Of a stretch of DNA of 64,000 nt, positions 11,558 to 22,253 are shown piece by piece (the stretch's first letter is position 1; each line of letters starts with the position of its first letter). The position numbers and the translations under genes were made by a program. The notes under the pieces are model-generated. The model saw only the letters and a program-made list of their open reading frames with translations. It was not told the origin of the DNA and ran no database searches. The DNA comes from Calcarisporiella thermophila CBS 279.70 (taxonomy: Eukaryota; Calcarisporiellomycota): assembly GCF_041956535.1 (NCBI RefSeq), contig NW_027192214.1, positions 402,974-466,973 on the forward strand, in the 5' to 3' direction.

Positions 11558-13278
11558 TTAAATGATAAATATTTGGTTAGTGTCGATGGGATGTGAGGAA
11601 GAGAGCTGTGGTTTTTGCGTGTACTTGGTTAGGAGAATTTGCCTCATGCTCACAAGAAGCTGTCTATATGAAATAGGCTGTTGCTGAACAGAGTTCATGC
11701 TATCGAGGGAAAGTAGGGATAAAAAGTTATATATGGCCCAACTTCAGGAGGAATCCTAGAAACCTACACTGAAATAAAAGCAAAGCTCATAGCACCAGTA
11801 TTCATGCCCGCCTCTGTTAGAAATCAAAAAGGAACTTAGTCAGAAGACGCCGTGGTTAAACATTGATCCAATATCCTCTACCGGTTGTGTCTGCCGATGT
11901 TTGGTTATCCTTGCATCCTCCAAGAGATATCACATCCGCTGGACTCCCTCTCGATTGCTTGGCATATTCTCGGCTCTTCTTGCCCCTTGTCAGCATCGTT
12001 CCAATCGTACTGACGGTCTTGAAAATACCACCAATATCTCCGCGGAGATAATCTCCACCCATGCTCATCAGAGAGGAGCCCGCGGTAGAAACAATGGTGG
12101 TTTCTTTAAGTGTACCTTGTGTGCTGTACATGTATGGAAGATCCAGGGCTGACCCGGAATGGCAAGAGTCAAAGATGGCAGTAAGTCGGCATCCTAATAC
12201 AACCACAACAAAGTCAGTGTACCTAAGGCATAAAAGAATAAAGGATACTATCAAAAGAGCGGTATACCTGGAGGCAGTGGTCTCACCAGATGATAGTGCA
12301 TTTCGTCATCGACAATCATTCCGGCTACCGAGTGGTCCACCGGGTATATTGTTTCATCCATCCCATCTTCTTCGTCTCCGTCAAGATCTCTTGTTTGGCC
12401 TCCGTGGCCAGAAAAATGGAAGAAGAAGGAGTCGTTGGGCTTTGCGTCGCGCACGAGCCACTGGCAGGCCGCCACTATGTTTGCTCGAGTTGGCTGGAAC
12501 TTGGGATCTTTTTGATCATCCGTCAGTAAAACCATATCGCCTTCACGCCAGCCGCGAGACTGGAGGAAATTTTTCATATTTTTAACATCGTTGATGCAGC
12601 CTAATTTATAAATAAGCAGCGATAAGTTGGAGGCAGAAAGCGAAACGGCAGAGACAGAGAATAACGAGGAAAGAAAAAAAGAGATGCAAAAAAAAAAGCA
12701 ATCCAAAAATTTGGAATGGAAAATGCCCTACCTCTCAATTCTCCTTTCTGCCCAAAATAGTTGATTCCAATAAGCACTGCTTTTCTCGCCCCGGTGCAGT
12801 TACTTATTTGATAGTTATTTGGAGCAGGACCCGTAATTGGGTTCATGTGGCCGATCATTGCATCTCCCGCATTCGGAGTTGTGGGTGGATAATAAGTTGT
12901 ATTCGGACCATATGGCTGTGGAGGAGGGGGATAAGGTGATCCATTAGAAGATTGCGGGGGAGGAGGGCCTTGAGGTGGAGGGTAGGCCGCATGTCGATCA
13001 TTAGCAGGAGGGGGATAGTAAGGCCCATTTGAAGGAGGGGGCGGTGGATAAGCGGAAGGTGTATAGGGTGGGGGCGGGGGAGGATACGCATTGGAAGGCG
13101 GATAGGCATTAGAAGGTGGATAAGCATTTGGGGGCGGATACGAATTGGGAGGAGGATACGTATTGGAAGGAGGATAAGCGTTGGGAGGTGGTGGATAAGC
13201 ATTAGAAGGGGGCGGGTAATAGTTTTGAACCGGTGGTTGCGTTCCGTATTGTGCTCTGTACTGGCTGCCGGGATACAT
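11558..13278 (-). CDS. Type I metacaspase (Mca1/Yca1-like cysteine protease)
   Basis: Five exons (12732-13278, 12268-12600, 11882-12193, 11768-11813, 11558-11699) give 459 residues. Metacaspases are calcium-dependent proteases that cut after Arg or Lys and act in protein quality control and stress death. Seen: a prodomain of about 150 residues made of YPPP/NAYPP repeats, the p20 start [24 protein letters not shown], catalytic His in FHFSGHGGQ at about 247, and catalytic Cys in DSCHSG at about 303. The p10-side motifs [11 protein letters not shown] and [15 protein letters not shown] are also present. The last two exons restore this p10 C-terminus; without them the frame stops early at VISLGG...WINV. 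Both catalytic residues are intact, so the enzyme should be active. Start: first ATG, next to the repeat-rich prodomain. Confidence 0.95.
13081..13215. repeat. Imperfect tandem repeat coding the proline-rich prodomain
   Basis: Units of about 18-24 bp based on GGAGGATA(A/C)GCATT(G/A)GAAGG (plus strand) repeat with variation. On the minus strand they encode NAYPP(P)-type units of the metacaspase prodomain. The differences between units look like codon drift plus in-frame length change. Confidence 0.8.
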
Positions 13279-14731
13279 GGTGTGCAGATGGATGTTTTTT
13301 CAGATCAGTGGTTGGTTTACTAATGACGATTAAATGATCCAGAAAAATGAGATCAGCCTTGAACAGTGTACCTGCCACCCAAGAATTTTTGAGCTAAGAT
13401 ATCCATGAAACCGGTGTGGCTCGAAAAACCTGGAGCCGCAGCAATTGAATCTGCTCCGTGAAAGTTATCGAGTCAGATTTATGGCGCGGTTTTAAGTGAA
13501 AGCGTTTTAAATTAGTCACCTCTAGCATTAATATATCTGAAAAAGAGGAGGTCGTCGTAAACCTACTAGCATATATAATAAAAAATGGACACCAATCTAT
13601 TACAATACGGCTCTCAAGTGCCATTTTCACAACAACTATTAGCATCAGAAGTGCACTGGCCCCTTTTTTTTATTAGATGAATCCGGAAACAAAAAAATAA
13701 TGGGTAAAACTTACCCGTATGTTCTCTTTCTGATATGCTTGGATAATTCTAAAGGGAACATAAGCCCTGGAAACCGTGGAAATCAGCTTCCTCTAGATAT
13801 ACGGAGTATTCAATATTTTAATCACCATAGCTAACAAACAAACTCGCAGAGAAACCCGAGAAAAGGATCAGCCGGCATCTCATAAAGACTTCGGCACTTA
13901 AACTGTACTTTAAATTTGTATCCTCTAGCAATATAGCTCCATTGATCCTTGAACCATTTATTTAAGTGCGTCCTATCGCAAATACCTCAAAATCTACAGA
14001 TATAGGATATTGCTCTTGATTCTTTCTTTATCAAGTGTGAATCTCTATTGTTAAAGAAGATTCATAAAATTGTACAAAAGCTATAATGGAGAAGAATAAA
14101 TATAAATGTAGGAAAGGTATTGGTTAATGTAATATTAGTGTACAGAGCGGTATGAAGGACATGATGATATTTTTCAACACATATAGAAAGAAAAGGAAAT
14201 GATAATATAAACGGGAGGAAAAAGTTAACTGTTGACACCAAATTTCGGCAAGGTTAGTTGAAGGAAAAGGAGAAAATGGACACGATATAGAATATTGCTT
14301 ATGATCAGCGTAGATACACGTGGAAAAACAAACTTTTATATCCAGCGCCGCTTGCACCCGCAGCTGTTGATAAACACACGCTGGGTAACATGCGTGTGGG
14401 TCAAAAGAATATTTGTGCACAGGAGTGAACGGGTATCTTTTAATTCTTTCCTACTACCTTTGCATGCATGCAAATCTGTCCCATATTCTGATCGTTTCGA
14501 GAACCATCTCATTTTAGGAATAGCGCGTCTTTAAATAAAATCTTGCGGGGATCCAACTGGCGGTTGTAGATAGGTAAGGCAACTCTTAAATGAGAATTCC
14601 ATTATTTCTAGAAAGGGCACTTATTGGTAGAGACATTTCAGTATAGAGTTTAATACTTCAGAAAAGATAAAAGTCACAGAGTGTAAACATGAATCATATT
14701 TTAAGGAAAACAAGGAGATGGGAGAGTGTTA
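13279..14731. other. Intergenic spacer between metacaspase and VAC8
   Basis: About 1.45 kb, AT-rich. I find no conserved protein block on either strand; the open frames (for example 13394-13645 minus and 14295-14534 plus) have no family features. The left part should contain the metacaspase promoter and the right part the VAC8 3' UTR. Confidence 0.5.
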
Positions 14732-16987
14732 TCAAGGCTGGGGTTCGAGGAAGGTCAAGACCCTCTTCGCGAGGCCCACAATTTCGGTTTCATCCGAGAC
14801 CATATCTTCTCCCTCTGGTTCCTCGGTTGAAACTCCCGCTTGGGAATTGACCTCAGGCCGGCTTGCAAGACGCGTCACTGCTTCCACAATCGAGCCGGAC
14901 GATCGAATGCGTTCGGAGAGCCGCCTATCGCCCCCCTCCAAAAATTGGACGATTGTCCAAATGGCGATGTGCTGGAAGGTGATATCGGGGCTGTCTAGGA
15001 ATCGCTTTAAATAACCCTGGAGACCCCCCGCGGGCTGGCTCCACACGTTCACGAATTTCGTGTAGTCCGAAACCTTGGAGGAGAGGTTGCCAATGGCGGC
15101 GGCACTGTTTCCTTGCACCTCCAAGCTCTCCGAAGCCGTCAGGGGAATAAGCACTGCGCAAATATCTAAATCTACTAGCCTGCTCTTTAGCTCCTCGCTC
15201 AATGCAAGCACCGCCACGCACGCGGTCATCTCAGATTGGGCAGCCAGTGGCACACGCAACACCAAATCTCGGATTCTTCCCACTGCACCCGCATCCACGA
15301 TTGCCTGCTTATTGCGGCCTGAGCTGGCCGCAAGGTTTCGCAGCGTGCTCACTGCGTGGCATTGAACTTCTTCATTTTCATCATAGGCTAAGAGGTCGAT
15401 TAACGGATTGAGAAATCCGGCTTCAATGATGCGAGATTCATTCATCGGATGGATGGATATGTTGCGAATGCACGCGACCGATGACAAAATTAATGGGAGG
15501 ATATTAGATTTAAGTAGTCGAAGCAGAGGCGGTAGGCCCCGAGATTGAACGATTTCACGTTGATATTTTTCTGTTCATTAAAATAGTCATGTCAATCGCG
15601 CGAACAATCCCTCTACAGGTCTACCCATTAGGGTGCTTTACCATCAGACGCCAAATTTCGCAGCGCCAGTGCAGCCTGACATTGAACCTTCAGCGAACTC
15701 GATTCCATGAGCGGAATAAGATATTGTACGAGGCGGGGTTCGCTTTGTGCCAATTTCTTGCGACTTGAAGCTACATTATTCATCGATATATTAATATATG
15801 CGTCTCCTGAAAGGAAAATAAATCCCGTTGAAAGAAAAAAAAGGATATATATTATTACCATCAACTGCTATATTGCTGAGGGCTGTTGTGCAATAGTACT
15901 GAACGTCGGTATCAGGAGCATTTAACAAACTCACCAACACAGGTATAGCGCCTGAATTAACGAGATGCTGCCGATTTTCCTCTAAAGAGAAATGAGTGAG
16001 TTAGAGACATTTCAGTGATTACTCGGCCCTAAAGAAAGTATATACCTGAGTGGGTCATGTTGAGAAGCGCTCCCGTAGCATTCCGTTGTACACGAAGATC
16101 TTTCGATCGAGCAAGTCTGATGAGCGGAAGTAGAGCACCACTCTTGGCTATTTTTGATTTGTTTTCATCTACACAGGAATAAAAACGTATTAAGGGCCAC
16201 ACAACAACAAACCCCAGTTGACAGAATTTACCGTGTGTTGCAAGATTTGTTATACATCCGCATGAGTTACATTGAACCTCGACATTAGGGGACATCATTT
16301 GCCGTATTAATGGCTCCAGCCCTCCGAGTTTGACAATCAGTACCTTATTTTCCGCTGGAATAAGATAGTGCAATATTAGTTTTTCAGTGTGTACATCACA
16401 CGAATGAAGGTGTACTTACGAGCAACTGCGAGATTGCCAAGAGCTGCGGATGCGGCGCGCTGCACTTCAACATCATGGGATTGAAGCAAGAACATTATAG
16501 GTTCTAAAGTATCACGATCCACTGCACGCACATCTTAGGAGAGAAAAAGAGTGGATTAGCGGCGGAATTTATTTCCCAGCTCCACTACCAAACTGCTTAC
16601 CTTTCTCCGTGATCTCCGCAAATGCCAAGGCTGCTGAGCGCTGCAAATCAACATTGTCGGAGAATGCCAGGGTAGAAAGCGCTCGTAATGGCTCGCCCTC
16701 AAAGAAGTTTGTCTGATCGCGGTCTTCGAATTTTGTGATAATATAATTAATGGTCATATTATGGATCAAAAGTACACTTAATGCTCACTCTCTAGATATT
16801 GCAATAAATCAGCAACGGCCTCTCGTTCATTTTCTTGAAGTAAAGGTTCATAATAGCCCCCACGAGCACGTCCTTGATTATCATTTTAAAAAAAATGTTT
16901 AGATAGGCGAATAAATGAAAAATGAGATAAAAATAGAAAAGGCCTACTTGAGCAACAATCCGTCAAGCAGCTAGAGCATGCACCCAT
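14732..16987 (-). CDS. VAC8: Vacuolar armadillo-repeat protein Vac8
   Basis: Nine exons (16948-16987, 16789-16872, 16601-16723, 16420-16533, 16232-16354, 16046-16168, 15859-15981, 15642-15806, 14732-15570) give 577 residues, the normal Vac8 length. Vac8 anchors partners to the vacuole membrane for inheritance, nucleus-vacuole contact and autophagy. The N-terminus MGACSSC carries the myristoylation glycine and palmitoylation cysteines. The hallmark block [20 protein letters not shown] follows, then about eleven armadillo repeats (for example [37 protein letters not shown]). Five consecutive exons are 114-123 nt with identical phase, each roughly one ARM repeat of about 41 residues, so exon structure follows protein repeats. 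The first coding exon is just 40 nt and carries the lipidation signal. Confidence 0.97.
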
Positions 16988-17488
16988 GGTGATGATAATA
17001 CGCGGAATGCAAGAGTCCTCTTGTGATTAAAATCGAAAAAAGAAGAGCGTTGAATTTTCAGACAGGTGATCGTTTAACCTCCTGCAGCTATTTATGATTC
17101 GCAATATTTATTGGTTGTATCTAATGAGCAATTATGGGGGAAAAGAGAGGAGGAAGTGCGTAGGGTAAAATGAACACTTATTTGTCGCGTGAGCGAGATA
17201 AAAACTCACACAAGCAAAAGAATGTAAGCCAGTACTATTAAGATGTCAAATGGGGTTGTAAGGATAAAAAACCAAGACATCCTCACCTCCAATGTGTGTG
17301 ACGTGTTTAATATTTTTCTTAGCATGAGATTCAAAATTTCAATATAAGAAACATAGAAATACCTCATACAGACAAAAAAAGAATAAGTTAAAACAGTGCC
17401 TCCTTAATGGTGATTAAGCGGCCACTATTTATTCGAATAAATTCACAAGAATATATCCATTCTATTTATAATAAGCGTCAGCAAACGT
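16988..17488. other. Spacer between VAC8 promoter side and the IPK 3' end
   Basis: About 500 bp, AT-rich, no gene seen. Both neighbours are on the minus strand, so this contains the VAC8 promoter and the kinase gene's 3' UTR. Confidence 0.5.
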
Positions 17489-18419
17489 TTAATGCGATAG
17501 GCGGATAAAAGTCATGCTATCACTTGGATTGCCTAAGAGTGCATCAACAACAGAGGGCGTACCTCTTTTACACACATACACCCCCTTGTCTTGCACTCCG
17601 TTCTCAAACATACATTCGAGTATTTTAGTAGCACAGCGAAGTTTACCAGCCTAATGAATATATGCATTAATGTCACCATTAGAAAGTCATAAGTAGAGCA
17701 AGTCTGGAAATGCGTTTTACCATCCCCCCTGTCACATCCATCACAGTATTTAACTTATCGCGAGTTTCGGTATTCACCGTTATCTTACTACATCCCTTGT
17801 TCACGTCTATTCGAGTTAGAAGTTTAGCCTCCGAGGACTCAGGGTTCCTATCGTAGACGCCTGCCACATCTGTCACAAAGATGCATCGGTCCACATTGAA
17901 CACGCGAGCGGCCTCGACCATAAGCGTATCTCCACTCACAACTTGACAACCAGTGTCACCGACCAGCGCGAGATCTCCATACATCAGTGGTACAAGCCCC
18001 AGCTGAAGCATTCGGCTTGCTTGTGTCATAAGAGTAGAGAAGTCGCAGGATTCAGTGAGAAGGTTGAAAGTGGGAAGGCTTACGGCTGGGATGTCGTTCT
18101 GTATTAGGAGAGATAAAATACGAGTATGAAGAGTGAGTAGTGCACGACGGGTGTCCGCAATTCCTATAAGCCGCGTGGTCAATACTGCCCCTGATGCGCC
18201 ATATATACCCTGTTTTAACTCATGTTCATGAACATGAGCATGGCCAAAGGATCCTGCTCCGTGAACAAGTAGAAGATGTTCACCGCGATCGCGGAGGAGA
18301 AAATAGGCATTTCGAAGTTGGAGGACAAGCGATTCGAGATCGTTTTCGGGTACAAGCGTTTCTTTGACACGTTTATTTGTGATGGCTGCTCCTCCTAGTT
18401 TGACCACTACCACCCTCAT
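17489..18419 (-). CDS. Isopentenyl phosphate kinase (amino acid kinase family)
   Basis: Two exons, 17721-18419 and 17489-17650, joined in phase 0, give 286 residues. The enzyme phosphorylates isopentenyl phosphate with ATP to make isopentenyl diphosphate, the last step of the alternative mevalonate route. Seen: KLGGAAITNK at 7-16, the nucleotide loop HGAGSFGH at 53-60 ending in the catalytic His60 position that sets IPKs apart from other amino acid kinases, DIPAVSLPTF, MYGDLALVGDTGCQVVSGDTL, and the FVTDVAGVYDRNP block. The second exon supplies the GGMAGKLRCATKILE helix and C-terminus. The start is the first ATG, directly before the VVVKLGG strand. The Nudix gene lies 174 bp upstream on the same strand. 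Glutamate 5-kinase or another family member is less likely given the histidine. Confidence 0.9.
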
Positions 18420-18593
18420 TGTTACCTGCCTTCTATCGAGGAGAACTTATGCTATTTCAAACTCAAATAAGCCACTCTAAGTAACAAAATTGCTATCTAT
18501 AACTTTGATTTGGGTTCTTTAAAATCTTTTATTATCGATCTATAGTACTAGAGATTACAGAGATCGTGGTGCTACAACAAATATAATGTCTAT

Positions 18594-19275
18594 CTATGAG
18601 GAGTGCTCCAATTGATATCTAGCTTTGCATGCTTCTAAAGCTTCTCGAATAAAAGGTTTTGTTACAAGTTCAATGGCCTCGTGAAGTGGAAACTATTCAA
18701 AAAAAAAAATGGTATGCAGGGTTAAAAGAGTATCATGCAAAGCTATCCAATTAAAATATATACCCATTTCCGCTGTCTCTGATTCTCTTCAGGCCAGTGG
18801 TCTTCTATGTCGACCACTTCTAGCTCATACCAATAAAAAATCGCTCGGGGCGCACCAGTGGATATCATCTTGGTATGAGGCCAGATTCCAAGATGACAAG
18901 ATATGCGTCCACGAACGCCAGCTGATATACCAAAATAATGCAAATAATATTATGCTCCATTAGACTATAATGGCAACACATTAAATGGAATTGTTGAATA
19001 AAACCTTCTTCATAAGTCTCGCGTATCGCAGCACTCTCGATGCTCTCATCATTTTCCCAGCCTCCTTTTGGCTGATAAAAGCAGAATCATGAATCAGAAT
19101 CAACTTGAAATAGTAAATTCATCAGATGATTACATACCAGAACCCAGGTGCTGGGCGCTTTACGACTCGATATTAAAAGTACATGACCAGTAATTGGATG
19201 GATGGGCACACATCCAGAAACTATCCGAGAGCCGTTGGAATATACTTGTTTATTGCGGCCCTCTCTAGCTTGCAT
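18594..19275 (-). CDS. Nudix hydrolase, diphosphoinositol polyphosphate phosphohydrolase (Ddp1/Aps1) type
   Basis: Four exons (19138-19275, 19005-19071, 18764-18921, 18594-18692) give 153 residues, the size of DIPP enzymes. These hydrolyse diphosphoinositol polyphosphates and diadenosine polyphosphates in cytosol or nucleus. The full Nudix box GGWENDESIESAAIRETYEE with AGV is restored across two splices (about residues 49-71), and all metal-binding glutamates are present. The N-terminal strand SGCVPIHPITGHVLLISS and the PKGGW turn are typical for DIPP. C-terminal FPLHEAIELV also fits. The start is the first ATG in a short N-terminus, so a slightly longer protein cannot be excluded. It lies just upstream of the isopentenyl phosphate kinase on the same strand. 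Confidence 0.9.
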
Positions 19276-19411
19276 TAGAAAAAAGGAAAATAATAATAAG
19301 AAATGACAAAAATAAAATTAATAAATTAATTATTGCCGGTCAAGGAAAACCAGTTTTGAAAAAATATGGATTTATATACTAAGAATTTTGTCGGAAAAAA
19401 TGTTCACCTAA

Positions 19412-19483
19412 AGCGATGTAGAGCAGTGGAAGCTCGTCAGGCTCATAACCTGAAGGTCACTGGATCGAAACCAGTCATCGCTA
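19412..19483 (+). tRNA. Initiator tRNA-Met (CAT)
   Basis: A 72-nt cloverleaf. Acceptor stem AGCGATG pairs with CATCGCT, then A73. Anticodon CAT is at 19444-19446 in the loop of stem CAGG/CCTG. The T arm reads CTGGATCGAAACCAG, with the GATCGAAAC form (A in place of the usual T of TTC) that marks eukaryotic initiator tRNAs. The A1:T72 pair also fits initiator identity. A T-rich run (TCTTTTTT) follows at once and can terminate RNA polymerase III. No intron. Confidence 0.93.
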
Positions 19484-20432
19484 TCTTTTTTATATTCATT
19501 CATCTTTAAAATAAAATATCGTATTTTTTCTTCGATTTTGCTCTTAAAATATTCGGGTTCGACTTTATACCAAATCGAATTTCATTCTGGTATCGAAGAT
19601 CAGAGGACTTTAAATCTAGCCAAAATTTTTTTTAACACTTGACACTGCTCATCATATGCACTACTGTATATTCGAAACTTGAGCCAAATTCAGTGTAGAT
19701 TATAGCACCCATTCAACCTCATTTTTTATTTCCAAATGTTCAAATTTGGCCTAGATATTTCCAATTTATTTTGACGAGGAAAGCTACCCTACCATTTTAA
19801 CTGTTAAAACTGTTAAACTGTTAAAGATACTTTTCAATGAGGACTCTTGACATAAATGAAATAAAACAATGGACTTGTCCTTTTATTGGAGTTTTTTAGA
19901 GTAAGCAACAATTCATCCTAATTTTGTATTAAAACAGCCTCTAACCATTTTTCCTATACACTAAGATATCATGAAATCGAGACGGATAGCATCGTCTGTT
20001 CTAAATCTTACTTCGTCGGGAGATAAATACAAGTTTTCTAAACTTCTTAACCATTTTTCATTTCTTTTAAAGTAGAATTGAATATTATACAGTAGGGAGT
20101 ATCCTAATTGCAAGGTCATTTCTCAATTAGAAATGTAGTAAATTTGACAAATCTATTATATTCATCCAGCTACTAAGTTTCACCTCGTATATCATTGGTT
20201 TTTTAAACAAACACACAATAGTGAATAATTAACATTTCTCAAATTTTTGCCAAGTAGAGTAAATTTGCAAGCAATCAATGTAACATAATTGGGTATACAA
20301 AACGGAAGCAAATAGGAAATTTGAAGACAAGAAAAACAAAATCCTCACCAAAAATGAAATGAAAACATTGATCTCCATCAAATATCTCAATATCCCAAAA
20401 AATAAAATTACTTCAAAAAGGTTATAAAAGAA
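19484..20432. other. AT-rich spacer between the two initiator tRNA genes
   Basis: About 950 bp, strongly AT-rich. No protein-coding signal and no additional RNA gene seen. It lies between the 3' ends of two tRNA genes facing each other. Confidence 0.5.
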
Positions 20433-20504
20433 TAGCGATGACTGGTTTCGATCCAGTGACCTTCAGGTTATGAGCCTGACGAGCTTCCACTGCTCTACAT
20501 CGCT
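20433..20504 (-). tRNA. Initiator tRNA-Met (CAT), second copy
   Basis: The reverse complement of this stretch equals the gene at 19412-19483 base for base over all 72 nt. It has the same CAT anticodon and initiator-type T loop. The 3' flank on its own strand is TTCTTTTATAACC followed by a T run, which can terminate transcription. Similarity outside the tRNA ends within a few bases, so only the gene itself is shared. Confidence 0.93.
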
Positions 20505-20529
20505 TTGCTCCTTGTTTAAGAGTATCTTA

Positions 20530-20584
20530 AATTGGGAATATGGTTGAAATTTCGACGATTTTTTTTTTCCGACGCGTTTTTTTA
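20530..20584 (+). repeat. Short dispersed element, copy A
   Basis: This stretch, reading GGAATATGGTTGAAATTTCG followed by a T run and CCGACGCGTTTTTT, recurs in altered form at 24047-24103. It lies between the second tRNA gene and the first LINE copy. Function unknown; see findings. Confidence 0.6.
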
Positions 20585-21022
20585 ATAACCAACACCGCCG
20601 TATCTACTAAATGATATTCTAACCTTCTTCATCAATGGAGGAAGGATAGAATGTAGATCACTCCGGCGACAAACCTTTTTGGAGCGGAACATGCCGATAC
20701 AATCGGAAATGGAGCGTAGATATTCTGCGCAACCCACGGAAAGGCTAAAAAGAGCGTGCGAACGTCGCTATAACGATTTTTCCTTAGAATGGGAACACGG
20801 ATACCTTATCCTGCCCCCCGACCTAGTAGAGAAAATCACGAACTGTTCTGCCATACCCCGACAACATCCGCCTCTTCGTTTCCCACTCCATCTTTGTCAC
20901 CTGGCTGGCGCGCCCGTCCCGGAATACTCCACCCGACAGGGAAGGCACTACCAGCGAAATGGCTCTCCGGAACCAGAAACGCTGACGCCCCAATCCTGGT
21001 CAGAGGTTGCATCCACGGCAAA

Positions 21023-21780
21023 NNNNNNNNNNNNNNNNNNNNNNNNNNNNNNNNNNNNNNNNNNNNNNNNNNNNNNNNNNNNNNNNNNNNNNNNNNNNNN
21101 NNNNNNNNNNNNNNNNNNNNNNNNNNNNNNNNNNNNNNNNNNNNNNNNNNNNNNNNNNNNNNNNNNNNNNNNNNNNNNNNNNNNNNNNNNNNNNNNNNNN
21201 NNNNNNNNNNNNNNNNNNNNNNNNNNNNNNNNNNNNNNNNNNNNNNNNNNNNNNNNNNNNNNNNNNNNNNNNNNNNNNNNNNNNNNNNNNNNNNNNNNNN
21301 NNNNNNNNNNNNNNNNNNNNNNNNNNNNNNNNNNNNNNNNNNNNNNNNNNNNNNNNNNNNNNNNNNNNNNNNNNNNNNNNNNNNNNNNNNNNNNNNNNNN
21401 NNNNNNNNNNNNNNNNNNNNNNNNNNNNNNNNNNNNNNNNNNNNNNNNNNNNNNNNNNNNNNNNNNNNNNNNNNNNNNNNNNNNNNNNNNNNNNNNNNNN
21501 NNNNNNNNNNNNNNNNNNNNNNNNNNNNNNNNNNNNNNNNNNNNNNNNNNNNNNNNNNNNNNNNNNNNNNNNNNNNNNNNNNNNNNNNNNNNNNNNNNNN
21601 NNNNNNNNNNNNNNNNNNNNNNNNNNNNNNNNNNNNNNNNNNNNNNNNNNNNNNNNNNNNNNNNNNNNNNNNNNNNNNNNNNNNNNNNNNNNNNNNNNNN
21701 NNNNNNNNNNNNNNNNNNNNNNNNNNNNNNNNNNNNNNNNNNNNNNNNNNNNNNNNNNNNNNNNNNNNNNNNNNNNNNNN
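21023..21780. other. Assembly gap (758 N)
   Basis: All bases are N. It interrupts the first LINE copy, as expected where repeats block assembly. The run length may not equal the true missing length, and open frames spanning it are artefacts. Confidence 1.
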
Positions 21781-22080
21781 ACAGTAAGACATGCGGCTCA
21801 AATCGTCTTCGATTCGGTGCTATGGCAAATACATCGGGACCGAATCGCCTACCATTTCGAATGCATTCGAGCATCACCCGAGACAATCATCCTCCGTGCC
21901 AAAATGGACATCGAGGAGGCCATCGGAGGTGAACTGATAAAGGCACAAAAAAGACGAGAGATAGAGTTATTCCGAAGAAGGTGGTACAGTCAGGGAGCGG
22001 TAATAGAAAGTTCGGATAGAGCAAGACTAAAACCGGAGTGACGAAGCAACCCTTCCTCTCTCCCAATCCGCTCTTTCCCT

Positions 22081-22108
22081 CCTCCCCTCCTCCCCTCCTC
22101 CCCTCCTC
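22081..22108 (+). repeat. CCTCCCCT microsatellite in LINE 3' region
   Basis: An 8-bp unit CCTCCCCT repeated about 3.5 times in the untranslated 3' part of LINE copy 1. Confidence 0.85.
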
Positions 22109-22253
22109 TTTACTTCATACCTTTCACCAAATACCCGATCACTATATACATCTAATTTACCCTTTATTCCCCCTTTTCTTATTTCATTGTAATCATTAAA
22201 CTCTTGTAAGCTATGGAAACTAATAAAAGTCTCCGTTGATTGATAAAAAAAAA

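Larger units (their letters stand above)
20589..22253 (+). mobile_element. LINE (non-LTR retrotransposon) copy 1, interrupted by assembly gap
   Basis: Left of the gap an open frame starts near 20679 (MERNMPIQSEMERRYS), with a second overlapping frame. Right of the gap a frame ends at 22041 with VRHAAQIVFDSVLWQIHRDR, which aligns by eye to the tail end of the LINE ORF in copy 2 (VHDAAIWTIYRSS). After the stop comes a CT-rich 3' region, an AATAAAAGTCTCCG end and an A-tail at 22244-22253. The left boundary is a guess. The reverse transcriptase part would lie in the gap, so I cannot say whether this copy is intact. Confidence 0.6.

Noticed and set aside
11856-11881. Metacaspase ending at GYWINV
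   Set aside because: Two further exons restore the p10 C-terminus ([26 protein letters not shown]), so the early stop is in an intron.
12601-12731. Reading the metacaspase frame straight on from exon 1
   Set aside because: The read-through leaves the family sequence at once; splicing at 12731/12601 restores ELRGCINDV.
18594-19275. Nudix gene as an MTH1 or ADP-ribose pyrophosphatase
   Set aside because: Short size, SGCVPI start and PKGGW turn before the box fit the DIPP class better.
20679-22041. Several 300-400-residue frames across the N run
   Set aside because: They are continuous only because N bases contain no stop codons; only the real sequence at each end was used.
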